This document shows, piece after piece, positions 34,040-42,256 of a stretch of 64,000 nucleotides of DNA; position 1 is the first letter of the stretch; each line of letters starts with the position of its first letter. The translations under genes and the position numbers were made by a program. Origin of the DNA: Actinopolyspora alba (GTDB lineage Bacteria > Actinomycetota > Actinomycetes > Mycobacteriales > Pseudonocardiaceae); contig NZ_FOMZ01000018.1 of NCBI RefSeq assembly GCF_900112765.1, forward strand, positions 1 through 64,000, given 5' to 3'. Below the pieces are notes generated by a model that was given only the letters and a program-made list of their open reading frames with translations, was not told where the DNA came from and did not search any database.

Positions 34040-34895
34040 AAGGGCGTCGCATGTGGTGTGTTTGTAGCAGGTCAGTGCTGCGGTGAGAGTGAGAAAGAGA
34101 GCGAAGTGAGTGGCTGTGCGGTCGTATCGGGTGGTGAGACGACGGTAGCCGGATAATCAGGAGAAGCTGCGCTCGACGACTCATCGGTGGTGGCCGAGTG
34201 TGTCGCTGGTGTCGAGGTCGCGACGGGCGATGCGGGGAGTGATTCCTAGATCGCGGAGCCATCTGCGTAATGTGCGGTAGCCGTGGCTTTGTCGGCGTGC
34301 AGCTTGGCCGGGCGAAATCGGCGAGGTCTGCGACGGGACCGTTGGCGGGGATGGCCAGCACGAGAGGGATGAGCCCGTGACTGTCGTACGTGTTGGCGGC
34401 CCAGACGCCGACGGCCAACGACAGTTCGTTGCGGTCGGTCAGCAGATGGATTTTGAGCCGGACTTGCCTCGGTCCACAGGGCTGGGCCCAGTTATCGATC
34501 CCCCTTTTGGCGCGCACCGTGGCCGCATCGACCACCGCGAGCCCACTCGGTCTCACCCCGGGAACCGAGCTCGTCCAACATCGCTTGGTGCAGTCGACGC
34601 CACAGTCCGGCCTGGGTCCATTGCTGAAACCGACGGTGCCCCGTGGGCACCATGACACCGAACGACGGCGGTAGGTCTCGCTATGCACATCCGCTGGTCA
34701 GCACGGATCAACGATCGCGGTCAACACCGTCCGATCATCCGTCGGAGCCGTCCCGCCACCCTGCGGACGTTGCCCAAACCCCGGAATCAACGGACGAACT
34801 CCCACAGCTGATCCGGCACCAACCGCTACGACAACCGATCCACCTCAACCACGATCATGTCACCCACAACAGCACCACATGAGACACGGCCTAAG
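34040..34895 (-). mobile_element. Decayed IS5-type insertion sequence
   Basis: CATGTGGTG (34050-34058) and CACCACATG (34873-34881) are parts of terminal inverted repeats. The minus strand encodes IS5-family transposase pieces in several frames: VRLKIHLLTDRNELSLAVGV, then AANTYDSHGLIPLVL, then in another frame RYDRTATHFALFLTLTAALTCYK at the C terminus. Several stops and frameshifts make it inactive. It is homologous to the relic at 25986-26292 and closes the island on the right. Confidence 0.75.
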
Positions 34896-34980
34896 AGGGT
34901 GACTGATTGTTCGTGGTTCACGCGGCGGCGCAGAGCATGTTGTGGTGATGCTCGCCGGAAACAGGAGATAGCGGCGTGGT

Positions 34981-35052
34981 CGCGAGTACCGCGAAGGTCG
35001 TTCAGAGCCGGAACCCGATGAGGAAAACGAGGACGACGACTCGGACGGTTAA
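34981..35052 (+). pseudogene. Integrase 3'-end remnant beside tRNA-Gly
   Basis: The frame reads REYREGRSEPEPDEENEDDD and then a stop at 35050-35052. This is clearly homologous to the tail of the integrase at 31092-31931 (TEYREGRSELEPDEDD). Only the last ~24 codons remain. Its place ~90 bp from a tRNA gene is where the integrase of a tRNA-integrating element should lie. Confidence 0.75.
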
Positions 35053-35087
35053 TGGCCCGTGCGTGGCCCGCGACGGTCCACGCGATA

Positions 35088-35127
35088 CAGAAGGGGCGCT
35101 CCCGAACGATCGGGAGCGCCCCTTCTG
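35088..35127 (-). terminator. 17-bp perfect hairpin downstream of tRNA-Gly
   Basis: Arms CAGAAGGGGCGCTCCCG (35088-35104) and its exact complement (35111-35127) with loop AACGAT. It lies 17 bp beyond the 3' end of the leftward tRNA gene and is a very stable terminator; it may also stop rightward island transcripts. Confidence 0.8.
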
Positions 35128-35144
35128 CGCTGCTAAAACTCTGT

Positions 35145-35218
35145 TGGAGCGGGTGACGGGGATCGAACCCGCGTTCTCAGCTTGGGAAGCTGATGTTCTG
35201 CCATTGAACTACACCCGC
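35145..35218 (-). tRNA. tRNA-Gly, anticodon CCC
   Basis: A 74-nt cloverleaf with encoded CCA. The acceptor stem GCGGGTG/CACCCGC, the anticodon arm TCAGC-TTCCCAA-GCTGA (anticodon CCC, reading GGG codons) and the T arm CGGGTTCGATCCCCG are all intact. An integrase remnant and IS5 relics lie immediately downstream, so its 3' half is the likely attachment site of a former integrative element. Confidence 0.92.
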
Positions 35219-35298
35219 ATCGCCCTCAATGCGACGTAATCAAGCCTAGCACGGCGGCCAACGGCGATGTTCACCCGCCCACCCGATACGCTGTTTCC

Positions 35299-35880
35299 GT
35301 GTTGCTCAGTGACCGCGACCTGCGTAAAGAGCTCGACGAGGGCCGCCTCGAACTCGACCCGTTCGACGACTCGCTGATCCAGCCGTCGAGCATCGACGTC
35401 CGGCTGGACCGGTTCTTCCGGGTCTTCGACAATTCCAAGTACACCCACATCGACCCCTCGCGACAGCAGGACGACCTGACCTCGCTGGTCGAGCACTCCG
35501 ACGACGACGCGTTCGTCCTCCACCCGGGCGAGTTCGTGCTCGGCTCCACCTACGAGACGGTCCGCCTCCCCGACGACCTGGCTGGCCGCCTGGAGGGCAA
35601 GTCCTCCCTGGGCAGGCTCGGCCTGCTCACCCACTCCACCGCCGGGTTCATCGACCCCGGCTTCAGCGGGCACATCACGCTGGAGCTGTCCAACGTCGCG
35701 AACCTGCCCATCACCCTCTGGCCGGGTATGAAGATCGGCCAGCTCTGCCTGTTCCGCCTCTCCAGCCCGGCCGAACACCCCTACGGCAGCAAGGCGGCCG
35801 GTTCCCGGTACCAGAACCAGCGCGGCCCCACGCCCTCGCGCGCGCATCTCAACTTCGGCAGGGCCGACACCAGCCGCTGA
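35299..35880 (+). CDS. dcd: dCTP deaminase
   Basis: A 193-residue enzyme of pyrimidine nucleotide synthesis. Motifs are typical: [22 protein letters not shown] at the start, [11 protein letters not shown] (nucleotide binding), [33 protein letters not shown] (substrate and trimer site, with the catalytic Glu after it) and [24 protein letters not shown] closes the active site. The [11 protein letters not shown] form resembles the actinobacterial enzymes that convert dCTP directly to dUMP, so a bifunctional deaminase/diphosphatase is possible. It has a GTG start and stands alone beside tRNA-Gly. Confidence 0.93.
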   Translation: MLLSDRDLRKELDEGRLELDPFDDSLIQPSSIDVRLDRFFRVFDNSKYTHIDPSRQQDDLTSLVEHSDDDAFVLHPGEFVLGSTYETVRLPDDLAGRLEGKSSLGRLGLLTHSTAGFIDPGFSGHITLELSNVANLPITLWPGMKIGQLCLFRLSSPAEHPYGSKAAGSRYQNQRGPTPSRAHLNFGRADTSR

Positions 35881-36040
35881 TCCCGATCGAGACCCTTTCG
35901 TTACCAGGTCAGACGCAGCTCGCTTCGATTCAGAAACGGTGCGCATCTGAACCCGTCACAGTGGCGAGCGTCACGCTGAATCGTGGAAGTCAAGCGGGCC
36001 GAATGTGACTTACGTTGTCGCGTAACCCGTCGTTAACGAG

Positions 36041-36062
36041 CGATGTGCGACATGGCACATCG
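36041..36062 (+). promoter_or_regulatory. Candidate operator upstream of the sugar porter
   Basis: A perfect 8-bp inverted repeat CGATGTGC-GACATG-GCACATCG, ending 26 bp before the ATG at 36089. The size and position fit a repressor site for sugar-responsive control; no regulator gene is adjacent. Confidence 0.5.
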
Positions 36063-36088
36063 GCGATCGGGGGCACAGGAGTACTTCG

Positions 36089-37495
36089 ATGTCGGTAGAT
36101 CAGACGAGAGGTCGTTCCACCGATCACCTTGCGCACGTGGTGATGATTGCCGGGGCGGCAGCCCTGGGAGGCTTCCTGTTCGGCTATGACACCTCGGTCA
36201 TCAACGGTGCGGTGGGAGCCATCCAGGAGAACTTCGGCGTTGGCGCGGCACTGACCGGTGTCACCGTCGCCGCGGCGCTGCTCGGATCGGCACTCGGTGC
36301 GGCCATAGCCGGTGGCATAGCCGACCGGATCGGGCGCACCAGGGTGATGCAGGTGGCGGCCGTGTTGTTCATCATCAGCGCCATCGGTTCGGCGCTGCCC
36401 TTCACGGTCTGGGACCTCGCCTGGTGGCGAATAGTCGGCGGTGTCGCCGTCGGTATCGCCTCGATGATCGGCCCCGCGTACATCGCGGAGGTCGCGCCCG
36501 CCGCGTATCGCGGCAGGCTCGGTTCGCTACAACAACTCGCGATCGTGCTGGGTATCGCGGTTTCCCAGCTGGTCAACTACGCGCTCGCCGCCTCGGCGGG
36601 CGGCAGTGCCTCGGCTCAGCTCGGCCCGCTGGACACCTGGCAGTGGATGCTGGCCGTCGAGGCCGTTCCCGCGTTGATCTATCTCGTGCTCGCCTCGGTC
36701 ATCCCGGAATCCCCGCGATTCCTCGTCCGCGCGGGCAGGATCGACCAGGCTCGTGGGGTGTTGCAGCGCATCGAGTCCGAGGACGCGGACACCAAGATCG
36801 AGGAGATCCGGAACGCGCTCGGTGGCGAGCGCAAGACCAGGCTCAGCGACCTGCGCGGCAAGTTCGGCGTGCTGCCCATCGTCTGGGTGGGTATGGCGAT
36901 CGCCGCGCTGCAGCAGTTCGTCGGCATCAACGTGATCTTCTACTACTCCTCCACGCTGTGGCAGTCCGTGGGCGTCGAGGAGAGCAACTCGCTGCTGCTG
37001 AGTCTGTTCACCTCCATCGTGAACATCATCGGTACGATCGTCGCGATCGCGCTGGTCGACAAGATCGGCCGCAAGCCGCTGCTGGTCGTCGGCTCCCTGG
37101 GCATGACCATCGCGCTCGCGCTGACCGGCTGGGCGTTCAGCTACGCCAACGTCGTCGACGGCGAGACCACGCTGCCCTTCGAGTGGGGTGCCCTCGCGCT
37201 GGTTTCGGCGAGTGCCTTCGTGTTCTTCTTCGCGGCATCCTGGGGTGTCGTGATGTGGGTGCTGCTCGGCGAGATGTTCCCGTCGCGCATCCGCGCCGCC
37301 GCGCTGGCCCTCGGCACGGCGACCAACTGGATCGCCAACTGGGTGGTCACGGTGACCTTCCCGAGCATGCAGGCCTGGAACCTGCCGGTCACCTACTTCA
37401 TCTACGCGGCGTTCGCGCTGATCTCGCTGTTCTTCGTGGTGCGCTACCTCAAGGAGACGAAGGGGCGTTCCCTGGAGGAGATGGGCACCAGCTGA
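36089..37495 (+). CDS. Sugar porter, major facilitator superfamily
   Basis: A 468-residue 12-TM transporter. All sugar-porter signatures are present: GGFLFGYDTSVINGA in TM1, ADRIGRTR between TM2 and 3, the PESPRFLVRAGR motif after TM6, LQQFVGINVIFYYSS in TM7, DKIGRKPLL between TM8 and 9, and LKETKGRSLEEM at the C terminus. Such proteins are proton symporters for glucose, xylose, arabinose or inositol; the sugar cannot be fixed by eye. It appears monocistronic with a palindromic operator candidate upstream and two hairpins downstream. Confidence 0.93.
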   Translation: MSVDQTRGRSTDHLAHVVMIAGAAALGGFLFGYDTSVINGAVGAIQENFGVGAALTGVTVAAALLGSALGAAIAGGIADRIGRTRVMQVAAVLFIISAIGSALPFTVWDLAWWRIVGGVAVGIASMIGPAYIAEVAPAAYRGRLGSLQQLAIVLGIAVSQLVNYALAASAGGSASAQLGPLDTWQWMLAVEAVPALIYLVLASVIPESPRFLVRAGRIDQARGVLQRIESEDADTKIEEIRNALGGERKTRLSDLRGKFGVLPIVWVGMAIAALQQFVGINVIFYYSSTLWQSVGVEESNSLLLSLFTSIVNIIGTIVAIALVDKIGRKPLLVVGSLGMTIALALTGWAFSYANVVDGETTLPFEWGALALVSASAFVFFFAASWGVVMWVLLGEMFPSRIRAAALALGTATNWIANWVVTVTFPSMQAWNLPVTYFIYAAFALISLFFVVRYLKETKGRSLEEMGTS

Positions 37496-37527
37496 TCGAG
37501 GTCAGCCGCTCGACCTACGGAGTACTC

Positions 37528-37551
37528 GGCCGGCGGGATCTCCCGCCGGCC
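37528..37551 (+). terminator. Terminator hairpin after the sugar porter gene
   Basis: GGCCGGCGGGA (37528-37538) pairs with TCCCGCCGGCC (37541-37551) with a minimal loop. It is very GC-rich and has no T-run. Confidence 0.6.
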
Positions 37552-37591
37552 CTCGCTCCGGTAGGGGCTGTCCGCTTCGGTGCATCACCGG

Positions 37592-37620
37592 GAGGGGCGT
37601 CGTGCCGCACGACGCCCCTC
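37592..37620. terminator. Second GC-rich hairpin
   Basis: A perfect 13-bp stem GAGGGGCGTCGTG/CACGACGCCCCTC with a CCG loop, ~40 bp beyond the first hairpin. It probably insulates the porter gene from the hydrolase gene. Confidence 0.6.
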
Positions 37621-37792
37621 GCTTCGTATCCGCGGGTGGACTCCGCGACGCGGCTCAGCCCCGCGTGTTCGTCCGTTCTCTACCGCTTCGCCTCATGGCC
37701 CGTGATTTCATCGTCGCCGTTCGCCCCCGAATCCCCGGCAAGACGTGGAAATTCAGTGGACAGCCCCGACGCAGCTCCGTAGGTTTTCGACC

Positions 37793-38653
37793 GTGCGGCA
37801 CACGGTGACGGTCGGCCCGGACTACGAGCTCTGGATGGAGGAGCGGGGTGACGCGGATGCCCCGCCGCTGCTGCTGATCATGGGGGCGAACTACAGCGGC
37901 ATGGCCTGGCCCGAGTCGTTCGTGGAATCGTTGGCGACCCGGTACCGGGTGATCCGCTACGACCACCGCGACACCGGGAGATCGTCGCGGGCCTTCGACG
38001 CCGCTCCGTACGCGATCGCGGATCTGGCGGAGGACGCGGTGGCGGTGCTCGACGCTCTCGATATCGACAGCGCACACGTGGTGGGCATGTCGCTGGGCGG
38101 CGTCCTGGCCCAGTTGTTGCTGCTAGACCACCCGGAGCGGCTGCGCAGCGCGACCGTGTTCGCGACCTCCGCGCTCGGCGGAGTAGCGTCCGAATCCGGC
38201 GAGCTGCCCGGCCCCGACCCCCGAATCCTGAGTCTGTGGGAACGAATGGGCGAGGAACGCGAACCGGCCGAGGAGCTCGCCTGGCGCGTCGAGCACTGGC
38301 GGATGCTCAACGGTGACGTCCTGCCGTTCGACCCCGAGGAGTTCCGAGCCCTCGAACAGCGGCTGGCCGAACACGCCGGAACCCACCTCGCCGACACCGC
38401 ACACGCCCGGGCCGAGGTCGGAGGCCTCGACCGTGCGGCGGAATTGGCTTCGGTCACGACCCCCACCCTGGTCGTGGAGGCTCCGGAGGATCCGGTCAAC
38501 CCACCACCGCACGCCGAGCACCTGGAGACGGTGATCGCGGGCAGCCACCGGATCACCGTTCCCGGCATGGGGCACGCGCTCAGCGGCGCGGTGCTCGAAC
38601 CGCTGGCCGAGGCGATCCTGCGGCACACGGCGGCGGTGGACCGGGACGCCTGA
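37793..38653 (+). CDS. Alpha/beta hydrolase
   Basis: A 286-residue cytoplasmic alpha/beta-hydrolase. It has LLLIMGANYSGMAW (oxyanion region), YRVIRYDHRDTGRSSR, the nucleophile elbow VVGMSLGGVLAQ with Ser100, a PTLVVEAPEDPVNPP strand carrying the acid, and MGHALSG with the catalytic His. It resembles the non-haem peroxidase/esterase-like group. The GTG at 37793 was preferred to GTG 37745 because the family starts near the first beta strand (VTVGPDYELWMEERG). Substrate unknown. A REP copy follows the stop. Confidence 0.85.
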   Translation: MRHTVTVGPDYELWMEERGDADAPPLLLIMGANYSGMAWPESFVESLATRYRVIRYDHRDTGRSSRAFDAAPYAIADLAEDAVAVLDALDIDSAHVVGMSLGGVLAQLLLLDHPERLRSATVFATSALGGVASESGELPGPDPRILSLWERMGEEREPAEELAWRVEHWRMLNGDVLPFDPEEFRALEQRLAEHAGTHLADTAHARAEVGGLDRAAELASVTTPTLVVEAPEDPVNPPPHAEHLETVIAGSHRITVPGMGHALSGAVLEPLAEAILRHTAAVDRDA

Positions 38654-38685
38654 GCTCGGTCGCCGACGACGCTGTGCGGCCCGGG

Positions 38686-38709
38686 TGTCGATTTCTCGCG
38701 AAATCGTCG
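38686..38709. repeat. REP-like palindrome, single copy
   Basis: ATTTCTCGCGAAAT (38691-38704) with flanks GTCG...CGTC, between the hydrolase gene and the leftward small gene. Confidence 0.7.
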
Positions 38710-38725
38710 GGCGGTGGGGTGGTAG

Positions 38726-38965
38726 TCACGGCCGGTAGAGCACCAGGTCGAACAGCGGGCCGAACCGTTCGGCCGCGCGATCGGCGTTCTCGAACACCGC
38801 GAACTGGCTGCGACCGCCCTCCTGCCAGTACAGGATCGCGCCCTCGGCGGTTTCCATTCCCCACAGCAGCACCGAATCCGGGTCGGGCGTACCGGTGTCG
38901 TCCTGCCGGGCGAGGCCGAAAACGTTCGGGATCACGTGAACCTCCTCGAGAGTCAGCCGTTTCAT
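38726..38965 (-). CDS. Small hypothetical protein
   Basis: A 79-residue protein from ATG 38965: KRLTLEEVHVIPNVFGLARQ, then SVLLWGMETAEGAILYWQ and FENADRAAERFGPLFDLVLY. It is a compact alpha/beta sequence that looks folded, but I do not recognise it. An earlier GTG at 39040 is in frame but lies in the loop of an inverted repeat. It is divergent from the XRE regulator gene, which may control it. Confidence 0.5.
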   Translation of the reverse strand: MKRLTLEEVHVIPNVFGLARQDDTGTPDPDSVLLWGMETAEGAILYWQEGGRSQFAVFENADRAAERFGPLFDLVLYRP

Positions 38966-39023
38966 CGACCACTGTCCGAACGGGAATCGCCCACCGGGAG
39001 GCCGTGCATCGGGATCACCGGAT

Positions 39024-39050
39024 GCGGGAATCCCGATCACGGATTCCCGC
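39024..39050. promoter_or_regulatory. Inverted repeat in the divergent intergenic region
   Basis: GCGGGAATCC (39024-39033) and GGATTCCCGC (39041-39050) are perfectly complementary around CGATCAC. It lies between the small leftward gene and the XRE-family gene at 39098, so it is a candidate operator for the latter. Confidence 0.5.
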
Positions 39051-39097
39051 TGGGATCATGGTGTGGGTCACGACCGTTGTCGGGGAGGTCTTTTGCG

Positions 39098-39934
39098 GTG
39101 GTTCGCACCAGCCCCACGTTTCGGCGCCGCAGGCTCGCACGCAGGATCCGGTATCTGCGGGAGCGGGCCGGGCTGACTCAGGAGCACGCGGCCTGCGAGC
39201 TGGACATGTCCACCAGCGCGCTGAGCCGCAAGGAGAACGGCGATGTGATCACCTCGGTGCACGAGGCCAGATCCATGATGGACCTCTACGACATCCGGGA
39301 CCCCGAATTGCTGGACCTGGCCAGAGCCGCCAGGGAACGCGGCTGGTGGCGGGCCTACGGCGTGGAGGATCGCGGCTACGTGGACCTGGAGACCGAGGCG
39401 TGTGCTGTCCAGGAGCTCTCGTTGATGTACATCCCCGGACTGCTGCAGACCGAGGAGTACATGCGGGCGATCTTCGAGTCGGACAGCTTCTCGTCGGGTT
39501 CGCAGAGCGTGGAAAATGATGTTTCAGTGCGGCTGATCAGGCAGCATCGGTTGACCGATCCCGAGCATCCGCTGGAACTGAACGCGCTGGTGGACCAGGC
39601 CGCGCTGGAACGCGCGATTGGCGGCCCACAGGTGATGCGCGATCAACTTCGCCATCTGCTCGAAGTGGTTCAGCTGGATCGGGTGGAACTGCGGATACTG
39701 CCCAAGTCAACCGGCTGGCATCTGGGTCTGGAAGGTGCGTTCATCGTTCTGGATTTCCCGGAGCCCGAAGACAACGACGTACTGTTCGTCTCCCACCCCG
39801 TGGGGTCGGTCCACGTGGAGAAGGCCAGGGAGGTCCAACAGGCTAGGGTGGTATTCGAGCGGCTGTTCGCCCAAGCCTTGCCTGCCGAACAGTCGATGAG
39901 GTTGATCGAACGGGCCGCTGCCGAACTCCAGTGA
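39098..39934 (+). CDS. XRE-family regulator with DUF5753 domain
   Basis: A 278-residue protein. The N-terminal helix-turn-helix reads LARRIRYLRERAGLTQEHAA then STSALSRKENGDVI. The remainder is DUF5753 (WWRAYGVEDRGYVDLETEA, YIPGLLQTEEYMRAI, RQHRLTDPEHPLELNALVDQAAL, ILPKSTGWHLGLEGAFIVLDFPE, RLIERAAAEL). This is the standard Streptomyces-type regulator paired with a DUF397 protein, as here (GTGA overlap). The pairs control development or antibiotic synthesis and may act as toxin-antitoxin-like units. The GTG at 39098 has GGGAGG upstream. Confidence 0.9.
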   Translation: MVRTSPTFRRRRLARRIRYLRERAGLTQEHAACELDMSTSALSRKENGDVITSVHEARSMMDLYDIRDPELLDLARAARERGWWRAYGVEDRGYVDLETEACAVQELSLMYIPGLLQTEEYMRAIFESDSFSSGSQSVENDVSVRLIRQHRLTDPEHPLELNALVDQAALERAIGGPQVMRDQLRHLLEVVQLDRVELRILPKSTGWHLGLEGAFIVLDFPEPEDNDVLFVSHPVGSVHVEKAREVQQARVVFERLFAQALPAEQSMRLIERAAAELQ

Positions 39935-40230
39935 CGCGATTGCCGAAGCGGGGCGCTATGTACGCGTTGGACCTCTCCGCGGTGCGGTGGCGGAAGAGCA
40001 GCCGCAGCGGTGGCGGAAGCAACGACGCTTGTGTGGAGGTTGCCTTCCCGGAACCCGCAGCTGTGACGTGGCGCAAGAGCAGCCGCAGCGGCGGTGGAAG
40101 CAACAATGCTTGCGTCGAGGTCGCCTTCGCGGGGCCAGCCGTGGCGGTGCGGGACTCCAAGATGCCGGACGGCGCGGTGCTCGCCTTCGATCAGCGCGCC
40201 TGGGCGTCCTTCCTCGCCAGCCTGCGCTGA
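39931..40230 (+). CDS. DUF397 protein with duplicated N-terminal half
   Basis: A 99-residue protein, against ~65 for the family. The motif WRKSSRSGGGSNDACVEVAF occurs at about residues 20-39 and again, almost unchanged, at 47-66. The normal second half follows (VAVRDSKMPDGAVLAFDQRAWASFLASLR). It is coupled to the XRE/DUF5753 gene by GTGA overlap. DUF397 proteins are thought to bind and modulate their cognate XRE partner. The duplicated segment is visible at DNA level (AAGAGCAGCCGCAGCGG repeated), so it is recent. Confidence 0.88.
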   Translation: MTRLPKRGAMYALDLSAVRWRKSSRSGGGSNDACVEVAFPEPAAVTWRKSSRSGGGSNNACVEVAFAGPAVAVRDSKMPDGAVLAFDQRAWASFLASLR

Positions 40231-40310
40231 GAATCACTGCGTTTTGAACCACTGCGCTGAGAACCGCAGCGGCGACGGGTTCGTGACGACGGGTTCTTTC
40301 GGTCGCCGCC

Positions 40311-40949
40311 TCAGTCCTCCAGTAGTTCGGCGGGATCGAACCGGAGCGGGAACGGCTCCCGCGTCTCGAGGGTGTCGCCTGCCAGCGCCTTGGCGTGCAC
40401 CTCGTAGTCGCCGTGGTCACCGAGCCGGAGCAGTGTGATCTCGGCGTGGTTCTTGGTGTAGGAGACCTCCACCCGCATGAAGTACTCGATGCCCGCCTCG
40501 GCGCACATGGCGGGTTTGTCGATCCGGTCGGCCACGCGGCTGGACGGCGAGACGCACTCGCCGACGAGTAGCGCCCGAGTGCCAGGTATCCATATCCGTC
40601 CCCGCGCGGGTTCGTTCAGAACCGCGAAATCGGGCTGGATCCAGCGATTGATGCCCAGCTGAACGTTCAGCGTCGGGTAAACTCGGCACCCCAATTCTCT
40701 GGCCGGGGGTTCCATGAGGGTAAGCATTCGGTAAGCGGCGTATGTGTTGGCCGAACCTTCGTAGGGGCTCACGATCAGGTGTCCGTCCTGGCACTCGTAC
40801 TTCACCGGTGGCATTCCGGGAATCGGCAGGTACCGGTCGGCGAGATCGGGGGTCCACACGCCGCGCAGCTCGACGAGTGGGTCGAACGCGCCGGTGTCGC
40901 GGGCAGGTGCGGCCACAGGTATCACCCCTTCGGCCACCACGGTACTCAT
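40311..40949 (-). CDS. Uma2-family (DUF820) restriction-like endonuclease
   Basis: A 212-residue protein of the Uma2 PD-(D/E)XK fold. WIQPDFAVLNEP carries the metal-binding Asp and ALLVGECVSPSSRVADRIDKPAMCAEAGIEYF the Glu and the helix that follows it. YECQDGHLIVSPYEGSANTYAAYRM is the usual first part. Actinomycetes have many such genes; the role is unknown and may be mobile-element related or nucleolytic. It is convergent with the DUF397 gene and starts at ATG 40949. A small gene (41001-41240) lies just upstream on the same strand. Confidence 0.88.
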   Translation of the reverse strand: MSTVVAEGVIPVAAPARDTGAFDPLVELRGVWTPDLADRYLPIPGMPPVKYECQDGHLIVSPYEGSANTYAAYRMLTLMEPPARELGCRVYPTLNVQLGINRWIQPDFAVLNEPARGRIWIPGTRALLVGECVSPSSRVADRIDKPAMCAEAGIEYFMRVEVSYTKNHAEITLLRLGDHGDYEVHAKALAGDTLETREPFPLRFDPAELLED

Positions 40950-41000
40950 ACCTCGAGCCTGCCGCGAGCGGTCGACGGTGTGGGGTATCGCGACGATCTT

Positions 41001-41240
41001 TCACCCCATCGGGGAGGGCGGCAGCGACGCGGCTTTTCCCGCCAGCTCGTCCAGCAACGTCTCGGCCACCCGCTCCTCGGGGACGGCCACCCCGTGCTCC
41101 CGCACGGCCGCCGCGAGCTCGGGGTCCCACAGGGTCTCCGGCACGGATCCGGTGTCCGGTCCACCGCGTCGTGATCCGGACCGCTGGAACCGCCTCGGGG
41201 AGCGGTCACCCGGCGCCACCATGGGAGACGCTACCGACAC
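41001..41240 (-). CDS. Small hypothetical protein upstream of Uma2 gene
   Basis: A 79-residue ORF whose C-terminal half reads like a real helical protein (DPELAAAVREHGVAVPEERVAETLLDELAGK). The N-terminal 30 residues are Arg/Pro/Gly-rich, so a later start is possible. I recognise no family. It ends ~50 bp before the Uma2 gene and could be cotranscribed. Confidence 0.4.
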   Translation of the reverse strand: MSVASPMVAPGDRSPRRFQRSGSRRGGPDTGSVPETLWDPELAAAVREHGVAVPEERVAETLLDELAGKAASLPPSPMG

Positions 41241-41253
41241 CTCCGGTGCTCGT

Positions 41254-41277
41254 GGTCGATTTCTCGCGAAATGTGCG
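41254..41277. repeat. REP-like palindrome, single copy
   Basis: ATTTCTCGCGAAAT at 41259-41272, preceded by TGGTCG. It lies at the start of a ~290-bp gap (41241-41527) that otherwise shows no gene; the secreted-protein gene follows. Confidence 0.7.
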
Positions 41278-41527
41278 GCACGCCGGGCCGCGCGACCGGT
41301 GCGTCCGATGCTCGTAAGTGGCTCCCGAGGCGACAGCGAGACTGTTTTTCGTCGGCGCCGCCAGCATACGATTCGGCGTTCTTCTTACACGATCAGTGAA
41401 TAGCGGTGGTGCTGTTTCGCACGGCAATCTGGAGCAGCTCTGTCGAACGGGCGGAGTTTCCCGACCGGCGACGAGATTCCAACCGTGTGCTGTCCTTCCC
41501 GGCGATTCGTGTTTCGGAGGATCGAAC

Positions 41528-42247
41528 ATGCACCACGAACGACGTCCACTCCCGCGGCGAACATCCGGCGTGTCCACTGCGCCTCGGCGGTGGAGCACCG
41601 TACTGGTCTCGACGGTCGCTCTCACCGGTTTGCTCACGTCTCCGGCGATGGCGGCCGTACCGTCACCAACCGTCGAGCGGACACCGGATGCGGCTCCGGT
41701 GCCCGGTTCGACGGCGAACAGCACCGACGAGCCCGACCTTCCTCCGAAGGTCATCAAAACGAAGCTCCAGCAGGCGATCGATCCCGAGGCCGTGCCCGCC
41801 GTCGCACCACGCGATGTCGGGGCGAGTTCGCCGAGATCCGGTGCGAAGGCCGAAACGCTCGCGGCCGGGGATGGCGCTCCCGCCGAGACGCCTGCCGGGT
41901 GTAATCCAGTGGCCGACTCCGACAATCCGCACGTTTCGGGGAACCGTTCCGATGTATCAGCTCACGCGTGGTGGTACCAGGGCGACTGCGACAACGACAG
42001 GGCAACGGTCACCGCGTGTCTTTACGAGTGGTATACCGATCACACGTGGCGACGGAAGGCGTGCAACACCAACGATAACCAGAAACCAGGTCGTAGTAGT
42101 AGCAGGTGGCTCAACGTCCGCGAACGCTGCGACTCCTTCGCGAGAACCTCGTGGCGTGCTCACGTTGACGTCGACGTGAACTGGGAAGTCGACAATCCCG
42201 GGGTCTCCACCAAGCAGGCCGATGTGGACTGTCGAGTCCATGACTGA
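41528..42247 (+). CDS. Secreted hypothetical protein
   Basis: A 239-residue protein. A Sec signal peptide is clear: RRWSTVLVSTVALTGLLTSPAMAA, cleaved about residue 38. A ~75-residue Pro/Ala/Asp-rich linker follows. The C-terminal ~110 residues form a compact domain with six Cys (CNPVADSDNP, YQGDCDNDRATVTACLYEWY, ACNTNDN, RERCDSF, VDCRVHD) and many Trp/Tyr. I do not recognise the domain. ATG 41528 has TTCGGAGG upstream. It ends 9 bp before the next gene, so the two are probably an operon. Confidence 0.75.
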   Translation: MHHERRPLPRRTSGVSTAPRRWSTVLVSTVALTGLLTSPAMAAVPSPTVERTPDAAPVPGSTANSTDEPDLPPKVIKTKLQQAIDPEAVPAVAPRDVGASSPRSGAKAETLAAGDGAPAETPAGCNPVADSDNPHVSGNRSDVSAHAWWYQGDCDNDRATVTACLYEWYTDHTWRRKACNTNDNQKPGRSSSRWLNVRERCDSFARTSWRAHVDVDVNWEVDNPGVSTKQADVDCRVHD

Positions 42248-42256
42248 GGGAGCCGA

